The position numbers and the translations under genes were made by a program. From Hyphomonadaceae bacterium (GTDB lineage Bacteria > Pseudomonadota > Alphaproteobacteria > Caulobacterales > Aquidulcibacteraceae): a stretch of DNA of 64,000 nt. Positions 22,623 through 32,042 of this stretch are shown here, piece by piece. The stretch spans positions 1-64,000 of the forward strand of contig JAEUMP010000010.1 in the NCBI GenBank assembly GCA_016791445.1. The letters are read 5' to 3'. The notes beneath the pieces are model-generated. The model was not told where the DNA came from and did no database searches. It saw only the letters and a list, made by a program, of their open reading frames with translations. The stretch's first letter is position 1; each line of letters opens with the position of its first letter.

Positions 22623-25600
22623 ATGGACACCGGCGCCCACGCCCCGTTCGCCAACACCCTCGACGACTTCCTGCGACTGGCGCTCGCGCCCGAATGGCCC
22701 GCCTTCCGCGGCGCGGACGGGCTCGACCCGGCGGCGCAGTCTTTCCTTGCCCAGATCCATGAGGATGCGGACCCGGACGATCTGCGCGGCATGGAGCCGG
22801 CCGATCTCGTCGCCCTGGCGCACGAGATCTGGGCCTATGCGGCGGCCCGCAAGGGTGACGCGCGGCTGGTGCGGGTGCGGCGCGCGCTGGGCGCGGGCGG
22901 GCGCGACCTCGGTCGCGACGTCATCGAGGTGGCGGGTCCCGACGCGCACTTTCTCGTGGATTCGGTCATGGCGGAGCTGCGCGCGCAGGGCGCGCTGTCG
23001 CTGGCGCTGTTTCATCCGGTCGTGAAAATGGCGGGCGGCGGCAAGCTGTCGATGATCCAGGCGCACCTGGAGCCCATGTCGCCGGCGCGCGCGCAGGCGC
23101 TCGAGCACGGCGTGCGCCAGACGCTCGACGACGTGGACGCGGCCAACACCGATTTCCTCGCCATGAAGGCGCGCATGCATGCGTGTGCGGAGGAACTCCG
23201 CAAGACCGCAACCAACGCCAGCGAGGAGGAGCGCGCGGAGGGCGTGGCGTTCCTCGAATGGCTGGCGGCCGACAACTTCACCTTCCTCGGCGTTCGCGAC
23301 TACCAGTTCGCGCGCGACGAGAAAGGCAACTTCATTCCCGAAGAACCCATCGTGCTCGAAGAGACGGGGCTCGGCATATTGCGCGATCCGGATCGCTTCG
23401 TGCTGCGGCGCGGCTCCGAGCCGTCGATGATCACGCCGGAAATCCAGCGCTTCCTGCAGGAGCCGACGCCGCTCGTGGTGTCGAAATCGAACCTCATGAG
23501 CCGCGTGCACCGGCGGGTGTATGCCGACTATGTCGGCATGAAGCGCTACGATGCGAAGGGCGAGGTTGTCGGGGAGACGCGTTTCGTCGGGCTCTTCACG
23601 GCCGTGGCCTATGACAGCGCCACGCGCGACGTGCCGCTCTTGCGCCGCAAGACACGCCGCGTTCTTGAGCGTGCGGCGAAGGATCCGGCGAGCCACAACG
23701 GCAAGACGCTGCAGAACATCGTCGAGAATTATCCGCGCGATGAACTCTTCCAGATATCGGAGGACGAACTGCTGCAGACTTCGCTCGCCATCCTGCACCT
23801 GTTCGACCGTCCGCGCGCCAAAGTGTTCGCGCGCCGCGACCGGTTCGACCGCTTCGCGTCGGTGATGGCTTTCGTGCCGAAGGAGCGCTTCAATTCAACG
23901 GTGCGCGAAGCCATCGGGCTGGCGATCGCGCGCGCGTACGGTGGGCGCGTTTCGGCGTTCTACCCGCTGTACGGCGACGCTCCGCTGGCGCGCATCCACT
24001 TCATCATCGGCGGTCTGACGCGCAACAGCCCCAATCCCGATCCTGTCGCGCTCGATGTCGAGGTCGCGGCGCTGACGCGCACCTGGGAAGACGCCTACGA
24101 GTCGTCGAGCGCCGACAGCGACGTGCCGGACGAACTCGCCGACGCCTACGCGCGCGCCTTCACACTCGGCTACAAGGAGCGCTTCGATCACGTCGAAGGC
24201 CTCGTCGATGTCCGGGAAATCGCGAAGTTTGCGCCGCACGAGACGGTGCGCGTGCGAGCCTTCGCAGCGCGGGACGGTCGCGCCGACAAGATCTGCTGCA
24301 AGGTCTATGCGAAGAACGCGCCCGTGCACCTTTCCGCCGGCCTGCCGGTGCTGGAGAATATGGGTCTGTTCGTCGAGAACGAACTGACGTTCCCGGTGCG
24401 CCCGACGACGGGCGGCACACTGTACATCCACGACATCGAGATGCGGTCGAAGGACGGCAAGCCGATCGATTTCGCGGCGGTGGAGAACTCCTTCGAGGAA
24501 GCGTTCGCCGCCGTCTGGACGGGACGCGCGGAAAACGACGGCTTCAACGCGCTGATCCTCAAGCTTGGCATGTCATGGCGCGAAGCGGCCCTCATCCGCG
24601 CGCTCGCACGGTATCGCCAGCAGACCGGACTCGATCCCTCGCAGCCGGTGCAGGAGCAGGCGCTCTGCGACCATCCGGAAATCGTGCGCCTCATCCTCGG
24701 TCTCTTCCGCGTGCGTTTCAGCCCGGATCTGCCGGAGCCCGTGAAGGAACGCGAAACTTGGGCGCGCCAGCTTGAGGAGCAGATCGACAAGGCGCTTGAG
24801 GCGGTCGTCAGTCTCGATGCGGACCGCGTGCTGCGCCGCATTGCGCGCCTCGTGTCCAATATCCTGCGTACGAACTTCTACCAGACGGACCTCGATGGCG
24901 CGCCGAAGGCCTATATGAGCTTCAAGATCGCGAGCGCCGATCTCGAAGACCTGCCGGCGCCGAAACCGTATCGCGAAATCTGGGTGTCCTCGCCGGACGT
25001 GGAGGGCGTGCACCTGCGGTTCGGTCCCGTCGCGCGCGGCGGCCTGCGCTGGTCGGATCGTCGCGACGATTTCCGCACCGAAGTGCTCGATCTCGTGAAG
25101 GCGCAGCAGGTGAAGAACGCCATCATCGTGCCGGTCGGCGCGAAGGGCGGATTCTTCCCGAAGAAACTCCCGCCGCGCACTGATCCCAACTGGGCGCAGG
25201 TGGGGCAGGACGCCTACAAGACCTTCCTGCGCGGTCTGCTCGACATCACCGACAACATCGTCGCCGACAAGGTGAAGCCGCCCGTCGATGTCATCCGCTG
25301 GGACGGCGACGATCCCTATCTCGTGGTCGCCGCCGACAAGGGCACGGCCACATTCTCCGACATCGCCAACGGCATTTCCGCCGAATACGGCCACTGGCTC
25401 GGCGATGCGTTCGCGTCGGGCGGTTCGGTCGGCTACGACCACAAGGGCATGGGCATCACCGCCAAGGGCGCGTGGGTCGCGGTGCAGCGGCACTTCCGCG
25501 AAATCGGCAAGGATATTCAGAAGGAAGACTTCACCGTCATCGGCGTGGGCGACATGTCGGGCGACGTGTTCGGCAACGGCATGCTGCTCTCGCCGCACAT

Positions 25601-27443
25601 CAAGCTCGTCGCGGCGTTCGATCACCGCGACATCTTCCTCGATCCTTCGCCCGATCCGGCGAAGAGCTTTGCCGAGCGCAAGCGTCTGTTCGACCTGCCG
25701 CGGTCGAGCTGGAAGGACTACGATCCGAAACTCCTGTCCAAGGGCGGCGGCATCTACAGCCGCAGCGAGAAATCCATTCCGCTGACGGAAGAAGTGCGCG
25801 CGCTGGTCGGCTTCACGCGCGACCGCGCGACGCCGACGGAGCTGATGAACGCATTGCTGAAGGCGCCGTGCGAATTGCTGTGGTTCGGCGGCATCGGCGC
25901 CTATGTCAAAGCAGCCCATGAAAGCAACGCAGACGTCGGCGACAAGGCCAACGACGCCATCCGCGTCGACGGTCGCGACGTGCGCGCGGCGGTGATCGGC
26001 GAGGGCGCCAATCTCGGTGTGACGCAGGCCGGCCGCATCGAATTCGCCCGCAAAGGCGGGCGGATCAATACGGACGCGGTCGACAATTCCGCTGGCGTCG
26101 ATACCTCCGACCACGAGGTGAACATCAAGATCCTGCTGGCCGAAGCCGAACGCCAGGGCGCGATGAAGCCGGCCGAGCGCGTGCCCCTGCTCGAAGCCAT
26201 GACCGACGATGTCGGGCGTCTCGTCCTCGACGACAACTACGACCAGACGCGCGCGCTGACGCTCGCGCAGGCGAGCGCCGTGAGCGACCTCGACAGCGCG
26301 GAACGCTTCATGGAGCGGCTCGAGAAAGCGGGCAAACTCTCCCGCACCGTGGAGGGCCTGCCGAGCACGGAAGAGATCCGCGTGCTGCGCGAGCAGAAGC
26401 TCGGTCTCACGCGGCCGGAACTCGCCAAACTTCTCGCCTATGCGAAGATCGATGCGTTCGACGCCATCGTCGCGTCCGATGTGCCGGACGATGCGCATTT
26501 CGAGGACGCACTCGTTGCGTATTTCCCGCCGCAGGTGGCGAAATACAAGCCGGCGATGCTGCGTCACCGCCTGCGTCGCGAGATCGTGGCGACGGGCCTC
26601 GCGGACGATCTCGTCAACATGGGCGGGCCGACCTTTGTCGATCGTGTGCGCGAAACCGCGCGCGCCGATACGCCCGCCATCGCTCGCGCCTTCGAAGTCG
26701 CGCGCCGCGTGTTCCGCTTCGAGGATCTCAGCGCGCGCATCGATGCGCTCGACAACAAGGCGCCGGCCGCGACACAATCGGCGCTCTATCAGGAAATGGC
26801 GCGCGCGGTGACGCGGGCGTCGATCTATCTCCTCCGGCGCAGCCGGAGCGGGGATCTCGGCGCGGCGATTGCGGCTTACCAGAGCGCCGTCGACGCGCAG
26901 CGCGCCGTCATCTGGGATCAGATGACGGAGCAGGAACGCCAGCGCGCCGACGCGCGCGCCGAGCGTTTCGCACAGGATGGCGCGCCCGCCGATCTCGCGC
27001 GTGACGCGGCCGCCTTGCCGCCGCTCGTTGCGGCGCTCGACGTGGCTGATATAGCCGAACGCACCGCATGGCCCGTTCCCGCCGCTGCAACGGTGTTCCG
27101 TCAGGTGGGCGCAGCGTTCGGCATTGATCGTCTGCGTGGCGCGGCGATGAACTTCACGCTGGAGCAGCACTGGGATCGCCTCGCGCTCCGCCGCACGCTG
27201 GAAGAGCTTTACGAGGACCAGCGCATGCTCGCCGAAGCGGTGATCCGCCATGCGGGCGCTGCGCCGAAGGCGGAGGATTCAGCCGCGCCGGCGGTGGCTG
27301 TGCGGGCATGGATGAGCGTCAATGACGCGCGCGTTTCCAGCGTCCTCGCCACGATCGGTGAACTGGAAGCCACCGGCGCGTGGACCTTCGCCAAGACCAT
27401 CCTCGCAGCCACGGAAATTCGAGGACTCTCGACGACGGCGTAG
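22623..27443 (+). CDS. gdhZ: NAD-specific glutamate dehydrogenase, large (about 180 kDa) type
   Basis: 1606 residues, the size of the long NAD-GDH family known as GdhZ in Caulobacter. It deaminates glutamate to 2-oxoglutarate and ammonia, yielding NADH. N-terminal ACT-like regions lead to a catalytic core with FRTEVLDLVKAQQVKNAII, VGAKGGFFPKKLP, GDMSGDVFGNGMLLS and VIGEGANLGVTQAGR, followed by a long helical C-terminus. ATG 22623 has AGGAG 11 bases upstream; ATG 22593 would add 10 residues without a ribosome site. Caulobacter GdhZ also affects FtsZ and couples metabolism to division; whether that holds here is not visible. It converges with the LuxR gene, 3 bases apart. Confidence 0.96.
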   Translation: MDTGAHAPFANTLDDFLRLALAPEWPAFRGADGLDPAAQSFLAQIHEDADPDDLRGMEPADLVALAHEIWAYAAARKGDARLVRVRRALGAGGRDLGRDVIEVAGPDAHFLVDSVMAELRAQGALSLALFHPVVKMAGGGKLSMIQAHLEPMSPARAQALEHGVRQTLDDVDAANTDFLAMKARMHACAEELRKTATNASEEERAEGVAFLEWLAADNFTFLGVRDYQFARDEKGNFIPEEPIVLEETGLGILRDPDRFVLRRGSEPSMITPEIQRFLQEPTPLVVSKSNLMSRVHRRVYADYVGMKRYDAKGEVVGETRFVGLFTAVAYDSATRDVPLLRRKTRRVLERAAKDPASHNGKTLQNIVENYPRDELFQISEDELLQTSLAILHLFDRPRAKVFARRDRFDRFASVMAFVPKERFNSTVREAIGLAIARAYGGRVSAFYPLYGDAPLARIHFIIGGLTRNSPNPDPVALDVEVAALTRTWEDAYESSSADSDVPDELADAYARAFTLGYKERFDHVEGLVDVREIAKFAPHETVRVRAFAARDGRADKICCKVYAKNAPVHLSAGLPVLENMGLFVENELTFPVRPTTGGTLYIHDIEMRSKDGKPIDFAAVENSFEEAFAAVWTGRAENDGFNALILKLGMSWREAALIRALARYRQQTGLDPSQPVQEQALCDHPEIVRLILGLFRVRFSPDLPEPVKERETWARQLEEQIDKALEAVVSLDADRVLRRIARLVSNILRTNFYQTDLDGAPKAYMSFKIASADLEDLPAPKPYREIWVSSPDVEGVHLRFGPVARGGLRWSDRRDDFRTEVLDLVKAQQVKNAIIVPVGAKGGFFPKKLPPRTDPNWAQVGQDAYKTFLRGLLDITDNIVADKVKPPVDVIRWDGDDPYLVVAADKGTATFSDIANGISAEYGHWLGDAFASGGSVGYDHKGMGITAKGAWVAVQRHFREIGKDIQKEDFTVIGVGDMSGDVFGNGMLLSPHIKLVAAFDHRDIFLDPSPDPAKSFAERKRLFDLPRSSWKDYDPKLLSKGGGIYSRSEKSIPLTEEVRALVGFTRDRATPTELMNALLKAPCELLWFGGIGAYVKAAHESNADVGDKANDAIRVDGRDVRAAVIGEGANLGVTQAGRIEFARKGGRINTDAVDNSAGVDTSDHEVNIKILLAEAERQGAMKPAERVPLLEAMTDDVGRLVLDDNYDQTRALTLAQASAVSDLDSAERFMERLEKAGKLSRTVEGLPSTEEIRVLREQKLGLTRPELAKLLAYAKIDAFDAIVASDVPDDAHFEDALVAYFPPQVAKYKPAMLRHRLRREIVATGLADDLVNMGGPTFVDRVRETARADTPAIARAFEVARRVFRFEDLSARIDALDNKAPAATQSALYQEMARAVTRASIYLLRRSRSGDLGAAIAAYQSAVDAQRAVIWDQMTEQERQRADARAERFAQDGAPADLARDAAALPPLVAALDVADIAERTAWPVPAAATVFRQVGAAFGIDRLRGAAMNFTLEQHWDRLALRRTLEELYEDQRMLAEAVIRHAGAAPKAEDSAAPAVAVRAWMSVNDARVSSVLATIGELEATGAWTFAKTILAATEIRGLSTTA

Positions 27444-27446
27444 TGC

Positions 27447-28547
27447 TCAGTGTTCGTCCGGCAGCCGCGCGAGCAACGCCACGAGTTCGCCGATGCGGTT
27501 GCGGCCGGTCTTGGACAGAATGCTCTTCACGACCTGACGCACGTAGGACGTCTGAAGCCCCAGCGCTTCTGCGATCCGCGCAGGGTCGCCGCCGACGGCG
27601 ATGCGCTGGGCGATCTCGATTTCTCGCGGCGACAGGCCGTATAGCGCGCGCATCGGCTCGGCGCGCGGCGTGGGATGGTTCTGTAAATCGCTGAGGCGCA
27701 CAACGATCTGCGGGCCGGGCAGGGCGTCGAGCGGCGGCGCACGCACGCGCAACGGCGTGACCATCACCGGCCCGACGCCGCCGCGCGGAATGAAGAATTC
27801 CTGGGCCTGCGGCAGTTGCAGGTTTTTCATCCCCGCCGCGCCGTTGCGCGCGGCGATCGAAATGTTGTGCAGGCGCTCGTTGGCGTCCGGCAGCGCCGAG
27901 AACAGTTTTCCGTCACGAATGCAGAGCGCGTCGTGGTCGAGCATGCCGCGCGCGCGCGGCGATACATGCGTCACCATCCCCACATGATTGTAGATCACGT
28001 AGGGCCGGTCCCGTGAATCGAGTGCTTCGCGCATGCCGCGCGCGCGCGCCGCACTCGACTGGTTCAGCAGCGCCAAGCAGCGCGACACGCGCGGCGCGAT
28101 GGCGGTGAGCAGTGCGCGGTCGGCGTCGCCGAACACACCTTGCGCAGCGCTGCGCATGATCGTGAGCGCCCACGGTTCGCCGTCGAGATCGAAGATCCAG
28201 CCCGCGCCGTACTTCACGTCGAATGCCGCGAGGAACTCCGTGAAGAACCGGCTCGACTCGATGATCTGCGGCGTCAGGAAGTCCTGGATGAACACGACCG
28301 CGTCGCGCGGCATGCCGCGCACGGTTGGCGTCAGCACGTCGGAGGATTTCCAGTTGAGGGTCTGGTAGTCCCGCTGCATCTCGGGCGCGAAGGCCCCGCC
28401 GATCAGGCCGGGGCGCATCTCCTCGGTGCTGAACATCATGGCGCCCGATCCGCCGCCGAGCCGCGCGAGGGCGTCGAAGGCGTCGCCCAGCGAGGTCCGA
28501 CCGACAGCCGCGTCCTCGAAATGCCTGATCAGGTCGTCGGGCGTCAT
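27447..28547 (-). CDS. LuxR-type transcriptional regulator
   Basis: 366 residues. The C-terminal LuxR/GerE helix-turn-helix is clear: LSPREIEIAQRIAVGGDPAR, IAEALGLQTSYVRQVVKSIL and a Lys/Thr/Arg end (about 300-360). The N-terminal 280 residues look like a PAS or GAF-like sensor, with LTIMRSAAQGVFGDADRALL, no receiver Asp pocket and no acyl-homoserine-lactone pocket signature. No synthase or sensor kinase is adjacent. A short palindrome lies about 58 bases upstream and could be an autoregulatory site. The signal sensed is unknown. Confidence 0.85.
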   Translation of the reverse strand: MTPDDLIRHFEDAAVGRTSLGDAFDALARLGGGSGAMMFSTEEMRPGLIGGAFAPEMQRDYQTLNWKSSDVLTPTVRGMPRDAVVFIQDFLTPQIIESSRFFTEFLAAFDVKYGAGWIFDLDGEPWALTIMRSAAQGVFGDADRALLTAIAPRVSRCLALLNQSSAARARGMREALDSRDRPYVIYNHVGMVTHVSPRARGMLDHDALCIRDGKLFSALPDANERLHNISIAARNGAAGMKNLQLPQAQEFFIPRGGVGPVMVTPLRVRAPPLDALPGPQIVVRLSDLQNHPTPRAEPMRALYGLSPREIEIAQRIAVGGDPARIAEALGLQTSYVRQVVKSILSKTGRNRIGELVALLARLPDEH

Positions 28548-28604
28548 GTCGTTGGTCGCTCCGGGGGGCGAGTGTGGCTTTCGTGCACGGACTGCAGAAT
28601 AGGC

Positions 28605-28619
28605 TTTGGGTGTACCAAA
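28605..28619. promoter_or_regulatory. Short palindrome upstream of the LuxR gene
   Basis: TTTGG-GTGTA-CCAAA, perfect 5-base arms, centred about 65 bases before the LuxR-type start. A dyad in this position could be an operator, but it is short and unproven. Confidence 0.3.
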
Positions 28620-28797
28620 TGGTAGTGTCAGGTCGTTCGCGGCCCGCTAGTGTCCAGTTGGGTTGAGGGCGCACGCGGGGGCCGATCGTGCGGGCAGGTC
28701 GGGCCCGGGCGATCGGCGGCGCGTGTCGCAAGCCGGGAGCCCGGTGCGAGCGAGCCCTTCAGTTGCACCCTCGCACGGGCGCTGTTACGCGCGAGCG

Positions 28798-29466
28798 ATG
28801 GCCCAGGTGTTGATCGCCCCATCGATTCTCTCGGCGGATTTCGCGCGGCTCGGCGACGAGGTGCGCGCCATCGACGCCGCCGGCGCCGATCTCATCCATG
28901 TCGACGTGATGGACGGTCATTTCGTGCCCAACATCACCATCGGCCCCATGGTCGTGAAGGCGCTGAAGCCGCACACGACGAAGCCGATGGACGTGCATCT
29001 GATGATCACGCCGGTCGATCCGTTCGTGGACGCCTATGTCGACGCGGGCGCGGCGATCATCACCTTCCACCCGGAAGCCGGCCCGCATCCGCACCGCACG
29101 ATCCAGGCCATCAAGAGGGCCGGCGCCAAGGCGGGCATGTCGCTCAATCCCGGCACGCCGATCGCCGCGATCGAGGAGCTGCTCGAGGATCTCGATCTCG
29201 TGCTGGTGATGTCGGTCAATCCGGGTTTCGGCGGGCAGAAATTCATCGACAGCCAGCTCCGCAAGATCGAGGCGCTGCGCAAGCGCATCGACGCCACGCG
29301 CAAGGACATCATCCTCGAAGTCGATGGCGGCGTGACGGCGGCGAACGCAGCGCGGGTGATCGGCGCGGGCGCGACGGCGCTCGTCGCGGGCACGGCGGTG
29401 TTCGGCGACGGGCCGGACATGTACGCGAAGAATATCGCAAAGCTCCGGGGCGCGGGCGCGGCCTAG
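28798..29466 (+). CDS. rpe: Ribulose-phosphate 3-epimerase
   Basis: 222 residues, TIM barrel. It interconverts ribulose-5-phosphate and xylulose-5-phosphate. Typical stretches are IAPSILSADFARLGDEV, HVDVMDGHFVPNITIGP, MDVHLMI, VMSVNPGFGGQKFI and EVDGGVTAANA, with metal-binding His/Asp residues in place. ATG 28798 begins MAQVLIAPSIL as in homologues. The next gene starts on the base after its stop codon. Confidence 0.97.
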   Translation: MAQVLIAPSILSADFARLGDEVRAIDAAGADLIHVDVMDGHFVPNITIGPMVVKALKPHTTKPMDVHLMITPVDPFVDAYVDAGAAIITFHPEAGPHPHRTIQAIKRAGAKAGMSLNPGTPIAAIEELLEDLDLVLVMSVNPGFGGQKFIDSQLRKIEALRKRIDATRKDIILEVDGGVTAANAARVIGAGATALVAGTAVFGDGPDMYAKNIAKLRGAGAA

Positions 29467-31158
29467 ATGGCCGGTTCGATCCTTCCGCCGCGCGCGTGGC
29501 GCGGGCTACTGTCCGCAGCGTCGGAGGAATGGCGCGCGACGCCGTTCTACAAACTCGTGCTGCGCGGCGCAGACCCGGAAGGGATCACGCAGTGGGGACG
29601 GGATGCGCGTCTCGGCGATTTCGCGCGCGGCATGGACATCGTGCGCGGCCAATGGCGCATCGCGAGCGAAAAGCTGCCCGGCATGCACCCCATGCCATGG
29701 AGCGCGCCGCCGCCGTCTCTGCACTTCGCGGCGCGCCTGCACAGCTTTTCGTGGCTCGTGGACGTGGCGAGTGTGGGCGTCAGCGGACAGGAAGCGGGCG
29801 CGGCGCTGATCGAGTCCTGGGTCGAAGGTTTCGGCAAGGATTTCCACGCGGCGGCCTGGGCGCCGGAGCTTGTCGCGGAGCGGTTGTTCGCCTGGCTCTG
29901 CCATGGACGCCACGCCTTCGAGCAGGGTGATCCGCACCGCCGCGCCGATCTTCTGCAATCGCTGGCGCGACAGGCGCGGCATCTGCAGCTGGCGGTGAAG
30001 GATCTGCGCGAGCCGCTGTCGCGCGTGAAGGCCGGCGCGACGCTTGTGCTGGCGGGCGTCAGCGGCATTCCCGAAGGCGAGCGCCTGCGCGAGGAAGGCG
30101 AGGAGACGCTTGAAGAGGCGTGCGCCTCGCAATTTCTTTCCGACGGCGGTCACGCCTCACGCTCGCCGCTCGCGCTCTACGAGGCGTTTTGCGATCTGAT
30201 CGCCGCTGACGATGCGCTCGTGCGCGCGGGAATAGAGACGCCGCAACTCATCCGCGAGGCGTTGCCGCGCATGGCGACGATGCTGCGCTTCTTCCGGATG
30301 AGCGACGGGAGGCTCGCCTGCTTCAACGGCGGCGCCGAAGGTTCCGGCGATGCGATCGCGGCGGTGCTGCGCGAAGTCGCGGGCGGACGGGATTTCAACT
30401 ACGCGACGCAGTCCGGCTACCAGCGCCTCGTCGCGGGCGATGTGACGGTGCTCATGGACGTCGGCGGCGCGCCGCCGCCGGCCTACGGCGAACGCGCGCA
30501 CGCGGGCGCGCTGGCGTTCGAGTTTTCCTGCGGGCCTGACAGGCTTATCGTGAATGTCGGCGGCGGTCTGGATTTGTTGCCGGACTGGCGCGCTGCGGGC
30601 CGCGCCACGAATGGGCATTCCACACTCGTCATCGACGACGCGCTCTCCGCAAGTTTCTCGCAGCGGCGCGCGGGGCGTGGGGCGGCGCATCCCATCGGCC
30701 CCGTCGTCGGCCAGCGGCGGACGGAAGAGGACGACGGCGTGCTCGTGGATGCCCACCACGACGGCTATCGCGCGAGTTTCGGCTATCTGCATCGGCGTCG
30801 CATCTTTCTCGCCTCCGACGGCAAGCAGATGTGGGGTCAGGACGCGGCGGCGCCGCCGCTCGGCGGTGCGCGTGCGGGGTTGAAACCTGTGAAGTTCGCC
30901 GTGCGCTTCCACCTGCATCCCACCGTGCGCGTGGAGCGTTCCGATGTGCACCAGATGACGATCACGCCGCAGAACGGGCCGGCGTGGAATTTCGTCACCG
31001 ATGCGAGAAAGATGGATATCGAAGCCTCCATACACCTCTCTGGCCAGCACGGGCCCCAGCGTTCGAGGCAAATTGTGCTGTGGGGCGAGACGAATCCGAA
31101 TGCACCCGAAGACAAGAGCCCGAACCTCGTGAAGTGGAAACTGTCGCGAGTGGCGTGA
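29467..31158 (+). CDS. Heparinase II/III family protein
   Basis: 563 residues. The N-terminal alpha/alpha barrel (about 40-300) contains WAPELVAERLFAWLCHG, FLSDGGHASRSPL and MLRFFRMSDGRLACFNGG; the C-terminal beta-sandwich (about 330-560) has the heparinase II/III-like FEFSCGPDRLIVNVGG, NGHSTLVIDD, VDAHHDGYRASFGYLHRRR and RFHLHPTV. Family members are polysaccharide lyases, but in alphaproteobacteria this gene is usually found beside purH and has no known substrate. No signal peptide is seen, so it may act in the cytosol. It starts directly after the rpe stop, hence the same transcript. Confidence 0.9.
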   Translation: MAGSILPPRAWRGLLSAASEEWRATPFYKLVLRGADPEGITQWGRDARLGDFARGMDIVRGQWRIASEKLPGMHPMPWSAPPPSLHFAARLHSFSWLVDVASVGVSGQEAGAALIESWVEGFGKDFHAAAWAPELVAERLFAWLCHGRHAFEQGDPHRRADLLQSLARQARHLQLAVKDLREPLSRVKAGATLVLAGVSGIPEGERLREEGEETLEEACASQFLSDGGHASRSPLALYEAFCDLIAADDALVRAGIETPQLIREALPRMATMLRFFRMSDGRLACFNGGAEGSGDAIAAVLREVAGGRDFNYATQSGYQRLVAGDVTVLMDVGGAPPPAYGERAHAGALAFEFSCGPDRLIVNVGGGLDLLPDWRAAGRATNGHSTLVIDDALSASFSQRRAGRGAAHPIGPVVGQRRTEEDDGVLVDAHHDGYRASFGYLHRRRIFLASDGKQMWGQDAAAPPLGGARAGLKPVKFAVRFHLHPTVRVERSDVHQMTITPQNGPAWNFVTDARKMDIEASIHLSGQHGPQRSRQIVLWGETNPNAPEDKSPNLVKWKLSRVA

Positions 31159-31232
31159 GGCCCATTCCGGGGCGGGCCTTTACATGCCGGATTGTGGGCG
31201 CAAGCTCCTTCCCGACAGAGGAGGGCAGGACG

Positions 31233-31976
31233 ATGGCGCTCGGCGACGGTCTCTTCGGGGCTGATCTGCAGGACACGCTGACGATCGGCATTTCCGGCGT
31301 CGCGCTGGTGGCGGCGGTGGTCGCGAATGTCTCCAACTCGATGACCAAGAAGGCCGATGACCGGCGTGCGGCGCGCGCGCGGGTGAACGATCTCTGCGTG
31401 CGCATCGCCGAACTCAACACGACCATCCAGGTGCACCGGGTCGAGCAGAACGCGGTGGAGGGCCTCGGCGTCTACAACACAAAGGTGAATTCGCTCGTCC
31501 GGCAGGTCGTCGCGCTCGCCACGCTGGCGCGCGACATCCTCGCGCAATCGAACATCAAGGCCGCCGCCGTCGAATATGCGCTGCTGGCCGATGCGATCGC
31601 GTTGAGCGGCGATCCCGGCGCGGGCGCCTTGTGGGAGAAAGCGGTATCGGCCGCGACGACCACCCATGACCGTGTCGATCTCCTGCAGAGGCAGGCGGAC
31701 TACCTGTTCACCGTTGGCGATGTGGCGGGCGGCGAGAAGGCCTATGCGGAGGCGCGGCGCGCCATGGGGCCGGATGCCAGCGCGTTTCACGTCGGTCGCA
31801 ACCAGCAGCTGCTCGCCATGTCGAATGCGAATGTCGGCCGCGTGGACATAGCACGCGCGCAGTTCGAGGATGCGCAGCGTCTCTACGAAGCAATGCCCGA
31901 ATCGCCGAACCGGACGTACGCGCTCAACACGCTGGCGGACGCGCGGCGTCGTACGCTGGGAGAGACCGCGGCCTGA
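31233..31976 (+). CDS. Membrane-anchored TPR-like protein of unknown function
   Basis: 247 residues. After ATG 31233 (AGAGGAGGG upstream) comes one hydrophobic helix at about 15-36 (LTIGISGVALVAAVVANVS), then a long helical cytosolic region. Residues about 110-240 show TPR-like repetition (AAAVEYALLADAIALSGDPG, DLLQRQADYLFTVGDVAGGE, RAQFEDAQRLYEAMPESPNR). No enzyme motif. It is inserted between the heparinase-like gene and purH, which are commonly adjacent in related genomes. It may be an accessory scaffold; this is a guess. Confidence 0.7.
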   Translation: MALGDGLFGADLQDTLTIGISGVALVAAVVANVSNSMTKKADDRRAARARVNDLCVRIAELNTTIQVHRVEQNAVEGLGVYNTKVNSLVRQVVALATLARDILAQSNIKAAAVEYALLADAIALSGDPGAGALWEKAVSAATTTHDRVDLLQRQADYLFTVGDVAGGEKAYAEARRAMGPDASAFHVGRNQQLLAMSNANVGRVDIARAQFEDAQRLYEAMPESPNRTYALNTLADARRRTLGETAA

Positions 31977-32042
31977 CGCGCAGGTTTTCACTCCCCGGCG
32001 CACCCATGCTACCGGTGCGCCCACCGATTCCGGAAGGCCGCC

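Noticed and set aside
24573-27251. 892-codon minus-strand frame inside gdhZ
   Set aside because: Shadow of the glutamate dehydrogenase, which has all family motifs on the plus strand.
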